Source: Taenia hydatigena (lineage: Eukaryota; Platyhelminthes; Cestoda; Cyclophyllidea; Taeniidae). Taken from it: a stretch of DNA of 64,000 bases. Location: contig JADWOT020001261.1 in the NCBI GenBank assembly GCA_036345935.2, positions 1-64,000 on the forward strand. The letters run 5' to 3'. Below the pieces are notes generated by a model that was not told where the DNA came from, made no database searches, and saw nothing but the letters and a program-made list of their open reading frames with translations. Both the position numbers and the translations under genes were made by a program. This document shows, one piece after another, positions 26,965 to 39,172 of this stretch (position 1 is its first letter; each line of letters opens with the position of its first letter).

Positions 26965-27270
26965 TATATTGACAGCAGATCAGACCAGTCTTTTTGCATT
27001 CCTCTGTTTTTGACTTCCCTGCTCTGTTCCGGCAAGACCCATCACCAGTAAGGTGGATCTGTTAAGGCATGTCCGAATAGGGAGGTAGGAAGAGGCAACT
27101 TTTGTGCATTCCATCTCGGTCTATTCTATTCGGGTCTCATACGCAGGCTAAGTGTAGCATTTGAGATTTTTAAAGACTAAAACATTAGAACTTCTATTAA
27201 GGCAAAAGCATTTATTCCAAGACTCCTACATTAACGCAATGCGCGCTTCATTTGGTCTCGGTTCTGACGC
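26965..27270 (+). pseudogene. Second, more decayed copy of kinase-bearing segment
   Basis: The segment starting GACAGCAGATCAG matches 44,711-45,020 in direct orientation (shared GACAGCAGATCAGnnCAGTC, TCTATTCnGGGTCTCAnACGCAGG). The 44.7-kb copy leads into recognisable kinase coding sequence. Here the corresponding reading frame is broken and only a faint trace of it is visible (27,160-27,245). It is a relic of the same ancestral gene. Confidence 0.45.
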
Positions 27271-27349
27271 ACAAACATTGCATTCAATTTATTAAAGAGA
27301 GAGGCATCTACTAGTGGGCTATAAGCAGTTGAAGTTATGAGAATGAAGA

Positions 27350-29200
27350 GGTGAACTACGATAAAAGAAGGTGGTATGATGAACAGCGGCAGGAAAGAGG
27401 GAACGATGAAAAAAGAGGGGGAAGAAAGAGCTTCTGCTAACGTTAGTGAAAAGCCGAGTCTGAAACCGCTCTTACAATTGTTTGAGTGGTCACCCGCAAA
27501 TTCTGCCTGGCCAAAAATTTGAACTTGTGAGTTCAGGTCTAGCTACCCTGCTTAACTGCACGGATTCTGACTCTGCTATTCTGACCTCAACCAGTTTGAA
27601 ATGTTCGCGTGCATTACACAACTATATTGTGTCACGCAGTAGTAACGTGTTACAGTACTGCGTTATTCGCACCATAAGGCCATCGTTGTTGCCTTGGCAA
27701 ACGGAATGGTTGTGCAACTGTACTAACCCACGTAGGCTTTATCGTGTTCATACATTCTTACGCCGTTATTAGCCACAATCGACTGGTAGGTGCACTCACT
27801 TTACGATACACAAGGCAAGTCACTCACCTACAAGATATTCCCTGTCCTCTGGATAATTCTGTGTTCACTGATATGTCACGCTCGCAGGGTTTGAGCCACT
27901 CCACCAAAAAGCGCCCCGCATCAATAACTCTCAGCGTTGCAACTCGCTATTTTTGTGTTAAACGAACGTTCACTGGCACTGCTTGAGGAGCCGACAATGC
28001 TTGTTTGGTTTCCAGGCTTGCCCATGGTTAAGTTCAATCGACCAATTAGGTTCCTGGATCTAAATATTTGTTGTTGGCGGTGCGTATGTATTCTCGAAGG
28101 ACGCAAATAAGGCAGCATGGCCTCTGACATCTTACTATGCCGATGAATAAATCTGTGAGAGTTGCTGGTCAGTTGGGAGGTTAGCTGTGCAGGTGGATGG
28201 TTCAACTGGCCAGTCATTTAACAGTTCGGCCGACGACTCATTAAAACCTACCTAGCTGGCCATCAAATTTGACAGTGACTGCAGATGAATTAGATACTGC
28301 TAAAATGAGTCACATCTTACTAATAATTATACATGCGGATATGAAAGCGCCCTGAAGTGATCGACAATCGCACGACCTACACTCACTTAAACCACTAATG
28401 CGCACGCTCTCTTGATGATGCGGTACCATGGTAGCAAGATGGTGTACGGACTCAAAAATTAATATTAGATAGAACATACAACACTCGCATGGGCAGTTGA
28501 GCCACGTGTATGCAAAATATTGGACTCCTCAAGCAAAAGAAACTTGCGAACCCACGTTCACAGGCTTATCAGGTTTCTGCTAAGTGCGCGCTATTCCCTT
28601 TAGCAGTGATTGCATAGGAAAGTGCAAAGCACAAGTGGCTAGCACGATTTGGCCATATTTTGCTAAAGAGTTGATGTTCGACACAGCGTAGCCAAAATAG
28701 TGTAAAAGTAGGGGTAATAATATCACATCATATCATATCATATCATGTGCACCACATCTTGCATCTTACTGACACATACGATTTGAGGTTAGCTTTGGAC
28801 CCGATTTGAATTCGGATTATTATTGCGACTGCAGATCATAACTCGTATCACTCACCGCTATCTCATTTGAACAACATTTACGGAGCGTGAAGTTAGTCAT
28901 CGGAGTGCAAAGTCAGCGTTCTCTAATTTTAGAATCTACGATCTCAGCCTTCGATGTAAATTCAACGTGCATGCCGACCAATATAAAGCGGTGAGTTCAC
29001 AATTCACTTTCGATGTTGAGAGGCTAGCAATAAGGGTTGAGGCAGGAAAAATGTGTCTCGGTGTCTGCGAGTACATGCTACCAGTTGCCACTCATGTGGT
29101 TATGTGATCCGCAGAAATCAAGCATCGTTTCTGACCGATTGGTTAAGTCCCATAAAGTAAGCAAACAGCCTTTGATGCATCAAATTTGCATTTCAAAAGG
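27350..29200 (-). repeat. Module M1: gene-less reversed copy of orphan-gene flank
   Basis: This matches 55,130-57,150 in the same orientation and 34,560-36,960 in reverse. Landmarks are CTTGCCCATGGTTnnGTTCAA (28,016), GATGAnTnAGACACTG-like sequence, CATCTTACTnATAATTATAC (28,313), ACTCGCATGGGCAGTTGAG (28,483) and GTGTCTCGGTGTCTGCGAGT (29,053). Homology stops near 29,200, just where the 3' end of the gene would begin, so the gene itself is missing. Confidence 0.75.
28721..28747. repeat. Short (CATAT)n microsatellite
   Basis: About four units of CATAT, partly irregular, lie within module M1. They are absent from the corresponding place in the other modules. Confidence 0.8.
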
Positions 29201-30384
29201 AGTTGAATGTATCGCAAATAAACCATCTTGAAAAACTACAGAGACGAAATAAAGCATACTGGATGTTGGAGTACCAGTCAATCTTGTAGAACGATGAGGA
29301 AGGTGCGTATTTTGCAGCCAGTCGAAGGCTGCACGAAACGTCGACAGTTGCTTTGATAAGTAACTTGGGAACAGCAAACGTTGCTACCTGTACCAAAAAT
29401 GCATATTATTAGCTCATCTACAAGTTTCTTTGATTGTACTCTTACTTCTTGTCGAACATGTCAAATGTCAGACGAGACACGACCAGACCCGTTATATGAC
29501 TAGGCAGCATTCTGGTTTATCTACTGCTCACACAAAGCATGCTCTTCGGAGGCCCTCAGAGGGACCGACAGAGTGAGCATTGGGTTCTTCCTCGCACGCG
29601 AATTGAATTGTAGCGCTTTAGGTCCAAAGCACATTTAAAGGCCAATGCACTTGTTAGCTCGTACCAATTATTCCTCATTACTTGATCGCCCACTGTACAC
29701 CAGTGTGATTATTTTGTGACAATGTGTAATTACTTATGGTATTACAAGAACCACATTCCAAGTGTGTCGACGAACTTGTTTTCGGCAATGTACGACAATA
29801 AAGCAAAGTGCAGGAACTTCGAGAATGGCGGCAGGAGTGAGCACTGAAAGTAACACAAGAGAAGTCGTAGGACACTTTTGTTCAGTCGGCCTCGCACGAC
29901 TGAACCCCCCACCAACCATCTTTGAATGTCAAAAATATTGTCATCGAGTTCCCAAATCACTTCCATGTTTAACCCCAACGCACTTTAACTTGCCGTCATT
30001 TAGTACAATCTCCTACTGAGTCTTTGGCAATTATGCATATAACTATCGTTTTCATTATTCCTTAACAAAAAATTCCAGTGTGGGGAAATCAGGCCTTCTA
30101 TCACCAAATAAGAAAAGAATTAAAAGCTAAACGCATCAACTTTATTAGGTCTGACTTTTACGAACTCAAGAAATTATCTACAGAAGCAGCGGTAGACTGG
30201 TTGATGACAAAATCTAGTAAGCAATGCTAATCTGATTGCAAGCAGTCAGAGAGACTACAGACGCGTCACGAGGCATTGCTGCGAAAGTACTGAACATACC
30301 ACAGACACTGAAGGGCATTGCAATCGAGAATTTTCCGCTTACGCAGCGTGCGCAGTCTATTCGGCAATTAGTGTCGATGCCATG

Positions 30385-30600
30385 ATGCGGACTAAATGAG
30401 CTCGTTTAGTCAAAAGTGTAGCCAGTGAAATGGACAGAAATGGGCAACATAGTTGACTTTAAGCTTAGTAAGGTTGAAATTGACGACGTATCTTTGCTGA
30501 AACTAAAAGCGCGCACATGACTTTAGTCTGAAGTTTAGAAGGGAATGACATTAAATGCGCATGCAAGTGCATGAAACACAGAGAATGGTGCAAACAGAAT
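30385..30600 (+). repeat. Direct repeat of about 0.2 kb, first copy
   Basis: Related to 30,965-31,170. Shared landmarks are AAATGAnCTCGTTTAG at the start and GGAnATGACATTAAATGCGC near the end, with the same order and spacing. The copies are diverged by many substitutions. Confidence 0.65.
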
Positions 30601-30964
30601 GGACAACACCGGTGAAGTGTGAAATCCGTAGCCATAACAAACAACACAATGCAACAACCTAATCAAAGGAAAATTAAGCAATATTGAAAACTGCAATGCA
30701 AGTCGTAGAGATTGCAGCAGAGAAGGTCAATGTGCCTTTATGGCCTGAAATTAATCATCATCTCAAACACCGACGCAGAACCGTGGTGTGAGACGTCATT
30801 TCATCTATACATATAAACGAAGAGCAGGCACTTCGTTAAATGCTTTGAATGCCACCGACAAATGTTAGTATCGATGACGAAGAGTCACCCAAGGACCATT
30901 GTTCATTAGCATAAGGCCTTCGAGGCTGACAACCAAAACAGGCTCGGATTGTGGACTACACTTG

Positions 30965-31170
30965 GTTAGGCGCACCAAATGAACTCGTTTAGCAAAATTG
31001 CAACTAACAGAGAGAACCTACTAAGCTCGTGCTTTACTTCAGGTTTGGCGAGGTTAAAATAGATGCTGTGCCTTTATTTAATCAACATTGTTCGCAAAGC
31101 TTCAGATTTGAGGTTAGGAGGAAATGACATTAAATGCGCATACACATGCAGGAAACACAGACTTACGCCA
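30965..31170 (+). repeat. Direct repeat of about 0.2 kb, second copy
   Basis: Second member of the pair at 580-bp spacing. It also carries GCAnGAAACACAGA after the conserved ATTAAATGCGCATnCA block. Confidence 0.65.
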
Positions 31171-33257
31171 CACATTGCGGCCTAGAAGCCCCGTTACGTT
31201 AGAACTGACTCCCTCAACCAGTTGGTCACGATTGAGAGCAAGGAGATACACGAGCTTGGAAGGGTCAGCTCAACGAAGTACAATGCCAACTTCACCTCGT
31301 ATCCTATCATTTAACTAAATAACCTATGACTAAGCGATCTTACTTTTCCCTACACTCCTTGCTTCAAAAAGTTTTTCACATATATCGATAACCCTACGCA
31401 AACCTAAAGGTTGTTCTAGCAGGATTAATATGACTACATCCAGCTAGAAAATGTTAACAATAGCTTCTCTACACTTCGTTTCGAGATTCGGTTACTTCTG
31501 CGCCATTAAGGTTATGCTCAGTAGAAGGGTATGGGGTGGTGGTGTAAGGAGGACACTCACCTCAAACGTAATTCTGAATGCAAACCCATTTGGAAATCTA
31601 CAACTGAAAATGACATTGTAATGCATTTATACGAGAGTTAGTAACATGGCGAATAATAAAATTGATGGCCATGGCGACGACTGTATATGAAATGGTTTGC
31701 TAACCATTCGCGTAGGTTTGCTTGCGTGCAAAGAATACACGATTCCGAGTTTCGGTCATTGCATTCTTTAGGTTTCGACAAAGGCGAACAAGTAGACGTT
31801 GTGATTGCACCATCTTCATCCAGACGAAACAAAAGGTAGCAGTGTGTTGACAGTGGGGTGTGGTCAGTCTAATCACTAGCACTTGGTTCGAATTACACAA
31901 GCTTCAGCATCGTTGTCACACAAAACACCTGTGTTTGCATCTCACACCAATAGCGGGTTCTCTCTATCAGTCGCTTGACTTGCTCTCCTTTACGTATTCG
32001 TTTCACCCTTTCCTTTCAAATTCCATTGATCAGCTTTCCACGCAATCCCGTCCTATTCATTCATAGTGATCTAAATGAATAATAGCTTACAGCTTCGATA
32101 ACATTACAACATGCGGATTCCTTAACGTCGTGCATCCTTAGACGCGCCAAATTATGCTGTAGAACACACGGCATTCCAAATATTCATGATGGTTTTTTGA
32201 TAACGACTTTTGAGAGCATAATTTTGACATGTGATTTCGTTTTACTTTAGGTAAACTATCCTTTGTTTTCCACTAGGCTACCCATAAACAGAAAGCAGTC
32301 TAGTCAAATGCGAAGCTAGCTCTCTTACTGCTTGGTCAACTATCGCGTAATGAATTTTCACATCATGCATACGGGTGCGCGGAATAAGGCGATGAGCTGT
32401 GCCTTGTCCATCATCACACGGGAACCGCTACCACTCAGTCGGTTCTTTCATACCACCAGCTGAGTATCTGTCGTCCAGCCTTAATCCGTTGGTCGGCAGG
32501 TCGGAGTGAATACTAATCGCAGTAGTCAGGCAAATAGCTGGTAACAAATAATTAGAGGCGACACACGTCCCCACTTCATTTCTTATCACCATTACTGCTT
32601 TGTGGCTAAGCTAGAGTCAGGTATTGCGTGGTACTTCGGCACTAAAACTCGCTTCGCCATCTCCTAGGATGCTTTTCAATTGTCGGAGTTGCAAGAGAAC
32701 CCGCAAACCTCCTCAGTGCTACCTTGAGCACTCTTCATTGACAAATGAAAGTACTATTGCATGGAATCGCGTTTTCACCGATGGTGGTGGCGGTGTTCCT
32801 GCCAGAGTATGCTGCTATTACGTACGCGTGCAGCTGCTTAAAATGTCCATAGCATCGGATACTAATGCAAAATAGCCCACATCCAAATTAGCTGCATTAA
32901 TTTGTTTTATTTGAAAGAGACAGCCAAGTAGGATCAGATCGGGCTTGTTACAGCAAGGTGCGTTAATGTTCACCTATTTTTAGAAGCGAAGTAAGAGCGC
33001 ATACTTCGCAACTTGTATTAGTTTAGCTAACACCCAGATGTGTATATACACCTGTCCACACCAATTCACGTCAAAAAGCATTTTACTATTTCTTTGCATT
33101 ATGCTCAAAAACCATATTCTAAAACCTGGCATGCTTCTTATTAGTGATGAATAAATCAACACAACATCATTACAAATCGCAAGACTGGTAGCCAGGACTT
33201 GCACGCAAACAGATCTGCGTAGCACCTGCGAACTTTAGTTGGTAGTTGGGCTTCGCT

Positions 33258-33302
33258 GATTGGCTGGTTGTGAAACGTTGATGATCACCTGATGCATAAA
33301 AA
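33258..33302 (+). promoter_or_regulatory. Putative core promoter of orphan gene copy A
   Basis: GATTGGCT (inverted CCAAT box) at about 33,258-33,265 is followed by CATAAAAA (TATA-like) at 33,295-33,302, about 40 nt before the first ATG. The same pair, with the same spacing, precedes copy B at 41,895 and 41,945. The conserved arrangement is what supports the call. Confidence 0.5.
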
Positions 33303-33334
33303 GGCTTCATTTGGACAGTTCATATCAGATTTGC

Positions 33335-34289
33335 ATGGCGATGTATCAGGTATGTTCGATTAACTCCGCGTTTGTTGGATAACTTTACTAAACCCCTTTC
33401 GCATCGACGTCATCCCGGAAGTTGCCGAACTTGACCATGAAGTGTTCTGTTTTAGGAGAAGTCAACAGATGAGCAACCAAATCAAGACCTTCCTACTCAA
33501 ACCCGTAGTATCCACCACAGTGTAAAGGACATAAAGTGGGTGGACGAACACCTCTGCCGGGCGCAATTCTTCACAAACGCAAAGGGGCACTCTCATTGTT
33601 TTGATCATGCAAGAGAGTATTACGATAACGTGGAGAAGCTCTTCCGTGATCTCAAGTCGAAAGTGTTTCCTGCTAATGCACAAGTTCCGATTAGCTGCCT
33701 GATCACCACGCCATGTCGCTGCACAAGACTGTCGTCATGCCGGATGAGGCGCTACAAATACGACTTGCCAGTACTGCATTCTGCTTCCTCCACTCGTCTC
33801 TACTTGGACGTGTCTATGGATGTTCCCAGCTTTTCAAACCAGTGGAATCCATTTTTCAGGAGAGCAGGTGGTACGGTACTGGACATGCGAGAATGGTCTG
33901 ACGAAGGTGGAGAAGGAAGAGAAAAGATGCGGCTGAGCGATTACAACTGTGTCATTTTATATCTTGATTATCCAGATTTTGAGCATCGGGACTGTGGACA
34001 CCTGAATGCCATAGCCAAAGTTTTCACGCCAAAGCAAGCGCTTGTTGTGACAGGCTCGATGTGGCAAACTTTAGATCTCCATCCAAACTTGGACTGCATG
34101 CGAAAGATGTATGAGGCAGTAGGTGGTATCCGCTTTGCTCCGTTTTCCAACTTACCTGATGGTTGTCGCATTTGGTGCAACCGGCGGCAAAACAATTCGG
34201 CTATCAATTTTGTGGAGATGGTACAGTGGGCCTGTCTTTATGTCATATGGAAAAGAACTACAGCTTTATGCCCTCCAGCATGTATATAG
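33335..34289 (+). CDS. Orphan family protein, copy A (apparently intact, 2 exons)
   Basis: I do not recognise this family. Exon 1 is 33,335-33,349 (MAMYQ; a second in-frame ATG at 33,341 matches the start in the other copies). Intron: 33,350-33,455, 106 nt, GTATGT...TTTTAG. Exon 2: 33,456-34,289. The product is 282 residues without a signal peptide or obvious membrane segment. It is cysteine-rich (for example Cys 86, 92, 94, 100, 185, 219, 242, 246). Conserved across copies are PISCLITTPCRC (about 84-95), NQWNPFFR.AGGTV (about 133-146), EWS.EGGEG (about 151-159), LSDY.CVI.YLD (about 165-176), a TGSMW strand (about 204-208), PNLDCM (about 215-220) and CRIWCNR.QN (about 242-251). The strand-helix-strand pattern at 168-208 recalls a Rossmann-like alpha/beta fold, but no nucleotide-binding or catalytic signature is evident. 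The intact frame, splice sites, promoter elements and poly(A) signal together suggest a live gene. Confidence 0.75.
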
Positions 34290-34336
34290 TTAGTTGGTCT
34301 GTGACGGCATTCGATAAAGTGCTTAAAAGCTTCCGA

Positions 34337-34342
34337 AATAAA
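34337..34342 (+). terminator. Poly(A) signal AATAAA of copy A
   Basis: AATAAA lies 48 nt after the stop codon. The equivalent signal is kept in copy B (42,963-42,968) and in both palindrome-arm fragments, but it is degenerate in the minus-strand copy C. Confidence 0.6.
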
Positions 34343-35329
34343 TGTCATACAACTATGCCTAAAATGACCTACACTTTTATGAATGCAGTGGGTGGGTTTG
34401 AAACAAAGTAAAAGGGATTTAGAACTATCGAGCCATAGGTAATTTATTAGTTTGGTGCCATTTTTGTGAGGGCATTTTCGTAGATTCGAATGATACTTGT
34501 ATTTCCTAGCGTTTAACCTCTACGCACAGGGATGAGAATTTTCTAAGTATCAACAATTTTGAGATGCAAATTTGATACATCGAAGGCTGTTTGCTTGCAT
34601 CACTTGATTTAACTAGTCGATCACAATTGGTGTTTGGCATCGCGACAAGATGTTTCTTACTTCGTCGGCTTTCCTACGGACCGCCTCATCACACGCGTGG
34701 CATCTGGTGTCGTGTACTCGCAGACACCTAGACGCATTTTTCCCGCCTTTGCCTTTGTTGCTGACCTCTCAACATCGAATTTGAATTGTAAATACATTCG
34801 CCACTTCACACTGGTTAGAATACACGTTGAGTGCGCGTTGAAGACTACGAACTGTGGATTTTAAGATTTGGCAGCTTTGATTTTGCATTTAAGTGACCAA
34901 CTTTACGCCCCCTATATATTTTTAAAGTGATAGAGCATTAACTGGAGATTGGCGAGCGTTACGAGCTACGATCTGCATTCGCAATCATAAGCATATTTCA
35001 AATTAAGGCCAAATCTGACCGCTAAACGCGTGAGTTCATCGAGATGCGAAAGGTGGCGCACGGTCCAGGAACCTTCGACATTAAACCTCTGGTTTCTGTA
35101 CACTTTTGTGTAGTCTGTGTTAATTAACAAAATATAGCTGAATCACGTTAGCTGCCTGTGCTTCGCACTTCTCTCGAAAATTACCGAGGACACGGGTCAG
35201 ACAGGTTTAACTACCATGAGATCAAACTCTTAAGTGCTAACCAGGATGACGCATTCATGGCAGGAGCCTGATAAGCCTGCGAGAGTGAGCATACCGGTTT
35301 CTCTTTTGCTCTTAGCAAGCATGTTGCAT

Positions 35330-35538
35330 TGCTACAGAATTCCTCCATTTGTCTGATCCATGAATAAGTCTATATGCTAAAATTTGCTATTACATCAGCG
35401 CAAATGACCTAACTGCTGTGTTGGTAACATTAGTATACAACGACCGTAACCTTGTTGGCGTGATACCACAACCATGTTGCACAGAAGAGGGCACCTGCTG
35501 TTGATTATCAGATCAGCAAGGCCTCAATGGTGGTGGAC
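35330..35538 (+). repeat. Direct repeat of about 0.2 kb, first copy
   Basis: Closely similar to 37,908-38,118 (roughly 85-90% by eye). Shared blocks include AATTTGCTATTAC, TCAGCGCAAATGACC, AACTGCTGTGTT and ACGACCGTAACCTTGTTGG. No coding is apparent. It lies inside module M2 where the other modules differ, so it is probably an insertion. Confidence 0.85.
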
Positions 35539-37907
35539 TACTGGACTACTATAGACCTTCTAGAAACAATTCTTAACTTAGACTCGAAAAATGAATGCTA
35601 ATGAAAACGATACGAGATCGTGATCAATCCATGCCGACCGCAAGTGTGTGACTATTCTGTCTATGCCATCAATATCTTCCTACACAGTCTTGGGACAAGT
35701 TGTTCTCTGCTACTTTTATGTGTACAGAATAATATTGTTGAGCTTGATTAATTACGCTTTAGCAAAATGGCGTTCTTACTCCTCGTTTCAATGAGGAAGC
35801 AGTAAGCCGGTCGACACTGATGCGTCTCGTCACAACGGGTACGCGCTTACATGCGAGTTGCCAGTCGTGGAGTGCACGCGCCTTCAAGTGCAGCTGCTTG
35901 TTCAGGCTTAGAATTAAAACTTCGCTTTTCAAAATGCAAACTTATCATTGTCACCTTTACACGTCACTTTTACTCAGCCGTCCACCTTGATTTAGGGACA
36001 CTGATACATTCCTGCTTGCCTGCTATTACGGATGTCAAATGACAGAGCAAGGGATGGAGACAGTTGTGAGCAGTGGACTTGGCATCTATGCGATAGCTCT
36101 TCTTCCATCTAGACATGCTGCTTTCTAGTTTGCGATGCAGTATTTTTGGTGTTCAGCCGCCTGTCAAACATGTGACCCAACTGCCCATGCAGGTGTTGTA
36201 TGTTTGTTTCGCAATTAATTATTGAGTCTATACACCATCTTGTCATCGTGGCACCACATCATCAAGAAAAGGTGGGCATTGGTGGTTTACATGAGAGTTG
36301 GGAGTACGATAGTCTACCACTTCATTGCGCTATCATATCCACCACGTACAATCACCAGTGAGATGTGACGCATGTTGACAATACCTGATTCATCTGCAGT
36401 CACAGTCGCATTTGATGGCCAACTAGTCGGGTTTCAATGAGCTGCCGGCTGAATTGTTTAATGACCGAGAGCCGGACCATCCACTCGAACAGCTAACCTC
36501 CCATCTGGTCAGCAGCTTTCTTTGGTTTATTCATTGGCACGGTATGGTGGCAGAAGCCGTAATGTATCTTCTACGTCCTCTAAGGTGCATACGCACCATC
36601 AACAACGCCAGGAACTTAGATTCTGCAACACAGTCGTTTGCTTTAACCGAACCATTGGCAAGTTTGGAAACTGGACAAGCACTATTAGCTCCCCACGCAG
36701 TGGCAGCGTACATGCGTTTCGTCACACGAAGGCGAGCTGCAACGCTGAATTTTGATGTATGTGGGACACTATTTTGATAGAATGGTCCACACTATCTGAG
36801 CGTAGCATACCGGTGACCATCGAATTATCCAGAGGGCAGGGACTATCTTGTAAGTGAGCGTCTTGCATCGTAGATCGTAAAGTGAGTGTGCCTAGCCAAG
36901 TAGTACGGCTAATAGCGGCGTAAATGTACATTAAAACGATAAAACACGCATGATCTAGCATGACTACACAGCCCTTCTATTTCACGAAAAAAAATGGTGG
37001 CCTTATGTCGCGAATGCCGCGGTACCGAACTCCGTCACGAATGCGCAACAACTTTTGCCAAATACACTACATTAGACTTTGCTGCACTCATCCAATCTTC
37101 ATAGATTGTGCAAAAACCGTCATTATTTGCTCACTCAAGCCACTAGGTGCTCACTTACTTCTATTTTGTGAGTGAAGGTGTCTTGATCCTGCCTGATTGT
37201 TTATTTCACTGCACAGTTCAGACCAATGTTTGGTCCATTTTGCCATGGGTGAATGCACTAAAGCATCCATTATCTAATTTCGAGCATTAACGTTACCTTT
37301 CCTATGTCCTCCAAGTTCTAGAACGTTTAAAAGCAGTAATGGAATACAGTGGCTGGACCAGCCTCAGACATCTCTGGAGATGCAAAATGTGAAATCCAAA
37401 CGCTATTTTACACTTCAAGGTTTTCCTGTATTGCGGTACCGTCTTCAGCTCTATCTGCGACCCCTCATAGCTATAGAGCATAGATCTAGTGGCGCAATCC
37501 AAGGGTGTTTGATCTTCTACATGGCACGGAAAAAATTGTATGTCAAGGGAGCAGTCTCGATTTGAATGTAAAGCTGATGTTTGGAATGCGTTTTGCTAGC
37601 TAGTCGTTGAACACTCGTTTCAGACAAGCTCTACGCAACATTAATGCTACTCTAACGTCTCCCCATGCAATTGTTTCCTTCAAACTCAATTCCAGCTGAA
37701 TGCTATTCAAGTGTGAAACAGCGTCGATTCTTATGCAGACTGATAGTCGTTTTGATGAATTACCAACCACTGATACTGCTCTCCACCGTTACGCCTAGAA
37801 ACGCTATCTTGTCAAAGTAAACTGGGCTTGCATGCCTGTCAAAAGCGCAATGGTGTCAAAGACTACTGATCGTGATAATAAATCACTAAGATAATGCATT
37901 CTTTACC

Positions 37908-38118
37908 ACATCGCTACAGAACCCCTTCATTTGCCCTAGCCGTATATAAACCTATATGCCAGAATTTGCTATTACCTCAGCGCAAATGACCCAACTGCTG
38001 TGTTAGTGACATTGGTATCCAACGACCGTAACCTTGTTGGTGTGATACCACAACCATGTTGCACAGAAGAGAGCACCTGCTGTCAATCATAAAACCAGCA
38101 AGGCCTAAATGGTAGTGG
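37908..38118 (+). repeat. Direct repeat of about 0.2 kb, second copy
   Basis: Second copy of the 35,330-35,538 element, with the same boundaries (GCTACAGAA start, AGCAAGGCCTnAATGGT end). It could be an interspersed element or a local duplication. Confidence 0.85.
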
Positions 38119-38554
38119 GTGAGAAATACTAGTTTTATCAGAGATTCGAAAGCATTGTTTTATCACCCATGAGGGAGCTCATGGTTTGATTCAAAGACGC
38201 GGCAAGAGTGACTAATGACATGGTGCAGGAACGTCTGACGCTTACGATCCTATACCATAACACCCATGCTATGCGACCAAATCCAAGGGTTTTTTTTCGA
38301 GAACCCATCTTCAATCAGCCATTGCATTTGACAAGCTCCACTTTTTTATTGTAGCTGCTTTAGCGGGCTCATTTCCGCTCTTGCATAACGTAAAACCGTC
38401 TACAAGATTCCCTCTTCCACCCCTGTTCGTTTATTGCCTACGATTATGAGCTTGGAATGGTTTCATCACTCAACAGATCGCATTCATTGGAAGAAAAAAA
38501 ACGGTGGCGGAAGAGGAGGAATTCGAGATGGGTCCATTTCAAATTAGAATTTGA

Positions 38555-38717
38555 CCCTTGGCGCCGCAATCTTATCCTAAATTTTTGAACGGTGTCGTCT
38601 TTACCTGCCAAAACATCGATGATGCCACAGTCCTTTCGCCATCGGAGGGAAACGTCTACGTTGTTTTAATGCTACCACCAGAGTTGCAGCCAAGGCCATG
38701 TCATCAGTGCAAGGGAT
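38555..38717 (+). other. Open fragment of coding appearance, unknown
   Basis: A frame of about 53 codons (starting LAPQSYPKFLNGVVF and ending PRPCHQCKG) runs open to TAG. It has a protein-like composition and a C-x2-C at its end. There is no ATG in frame nearby. It lies just upstream of the gypsy polymerase relic and could be an upstream part of the same element or an unrelated exon. Confidence 0.25.
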
Positions 38718-38800
38718 AGACTCTGAGAGCTACACCTATCAATAATAATATGATAGGCACTAGATAGATCCAACAGCCACTCAAATGTATACTATACACT

Positions 38801-39172
38801 CTCCTGGAAGAAGCCTATCACTTAGTGGCAGAGGGAACTTGTTATGAGCTTGTAAAACCATCGAATTCACCATGCATCTTTTTAATCATTTACAGTAGAG
38901 GAGGGATGGATGACAAGAGTTGTTTATCGACTACGGACGCCTTAAATCTATAGCTAAGAAGGATGGTCTTAATTTCTCTTACACAACTGATTCGTTATAC
39001 TACCTACAAGATTTAGTGACCATCTGCTCTAGACGCAACATCAGTATATCGGCAAGTAGGATAGCAAAGGTGGGCAAAAGCGACTGATTTTATTATCTTT
39101 GAATACCATGGAGAATTTTATTTGGTGCCTCTGGGAATTTGTGATGCAGTAGCTGCATTTGCCGCCCTATGA
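38801..39172 (+). mobile_element. Decayed Ty3/gypsy reverse transcriptase fragment
   Basis: Three frames in succession read through adjacent parts of a Ty3/gypsy reverse transcriptase. First, 38,801-38,880 gives LEEAYHLV..GTCYELVKPSNSPC, the GII.PSNSPW region. After a one-base shift, 38,923-39,025 gives FIDYGRLKSIAKKDG, matching the (F)C(V)DYRKLNAVTKKD motif. After another shift, 39,026-39,170 gives LDATSVYRQV (TLDLASGYWQV), then FIIFEYHGEFYLVPLGICDA (..F.F.VMPFGLCNAPATF). Stop codons and frameshifts interrupt it, and the catalytic YVDD, RNase H and integrase were not found downstream. It is a dead fragment without recognisable LTRs. Confidence 0.75.

Larger units (their letters stand above)
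29201..32989. other. Inter-module region, no gene recognised
   Basis: I find no supportable exon. At 30,863-30,900 a frame begins KCFECHRQ, which recalls the start of a retroviral-type gag zinc knuckle (C-x2-C), but the Gly-His and final Cys are missing, so I do not call it. Two related blocks of about 200 bp (30,385-30,600 and 30,965-31,170) are listed separately. Confidence 0.35.
32990..37200 (+). repeat. Module M2 carrying an intact orphan gene
   Basis: A segmental duplicate of 55,130-58,745, in opposite orientation. Homology begins upstream of the gene (TGTATTAGTTTAGCTAACA at 33,013 versus TGCATTAGTTTGGCCAACA in reverse near 58,730). It covers promoter, gene and 3' flank, and continues to about 36,960-37,200 (GGCAGGGACTATCTTGTAAG versus the 55,720 region). 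It is interrupted by sequence particular to this copy around 35,330-36,150. Confidence 0.8.

Noticed and set aside
30863..30940. Retroviral-type gag zinc knuckle (KCFECHRQ...)
   Set aside because: Only the first C-x2-C is present. Gly-His and the last Cys of the CCHC motif are missing, and no adjoining gag or protease can be read.
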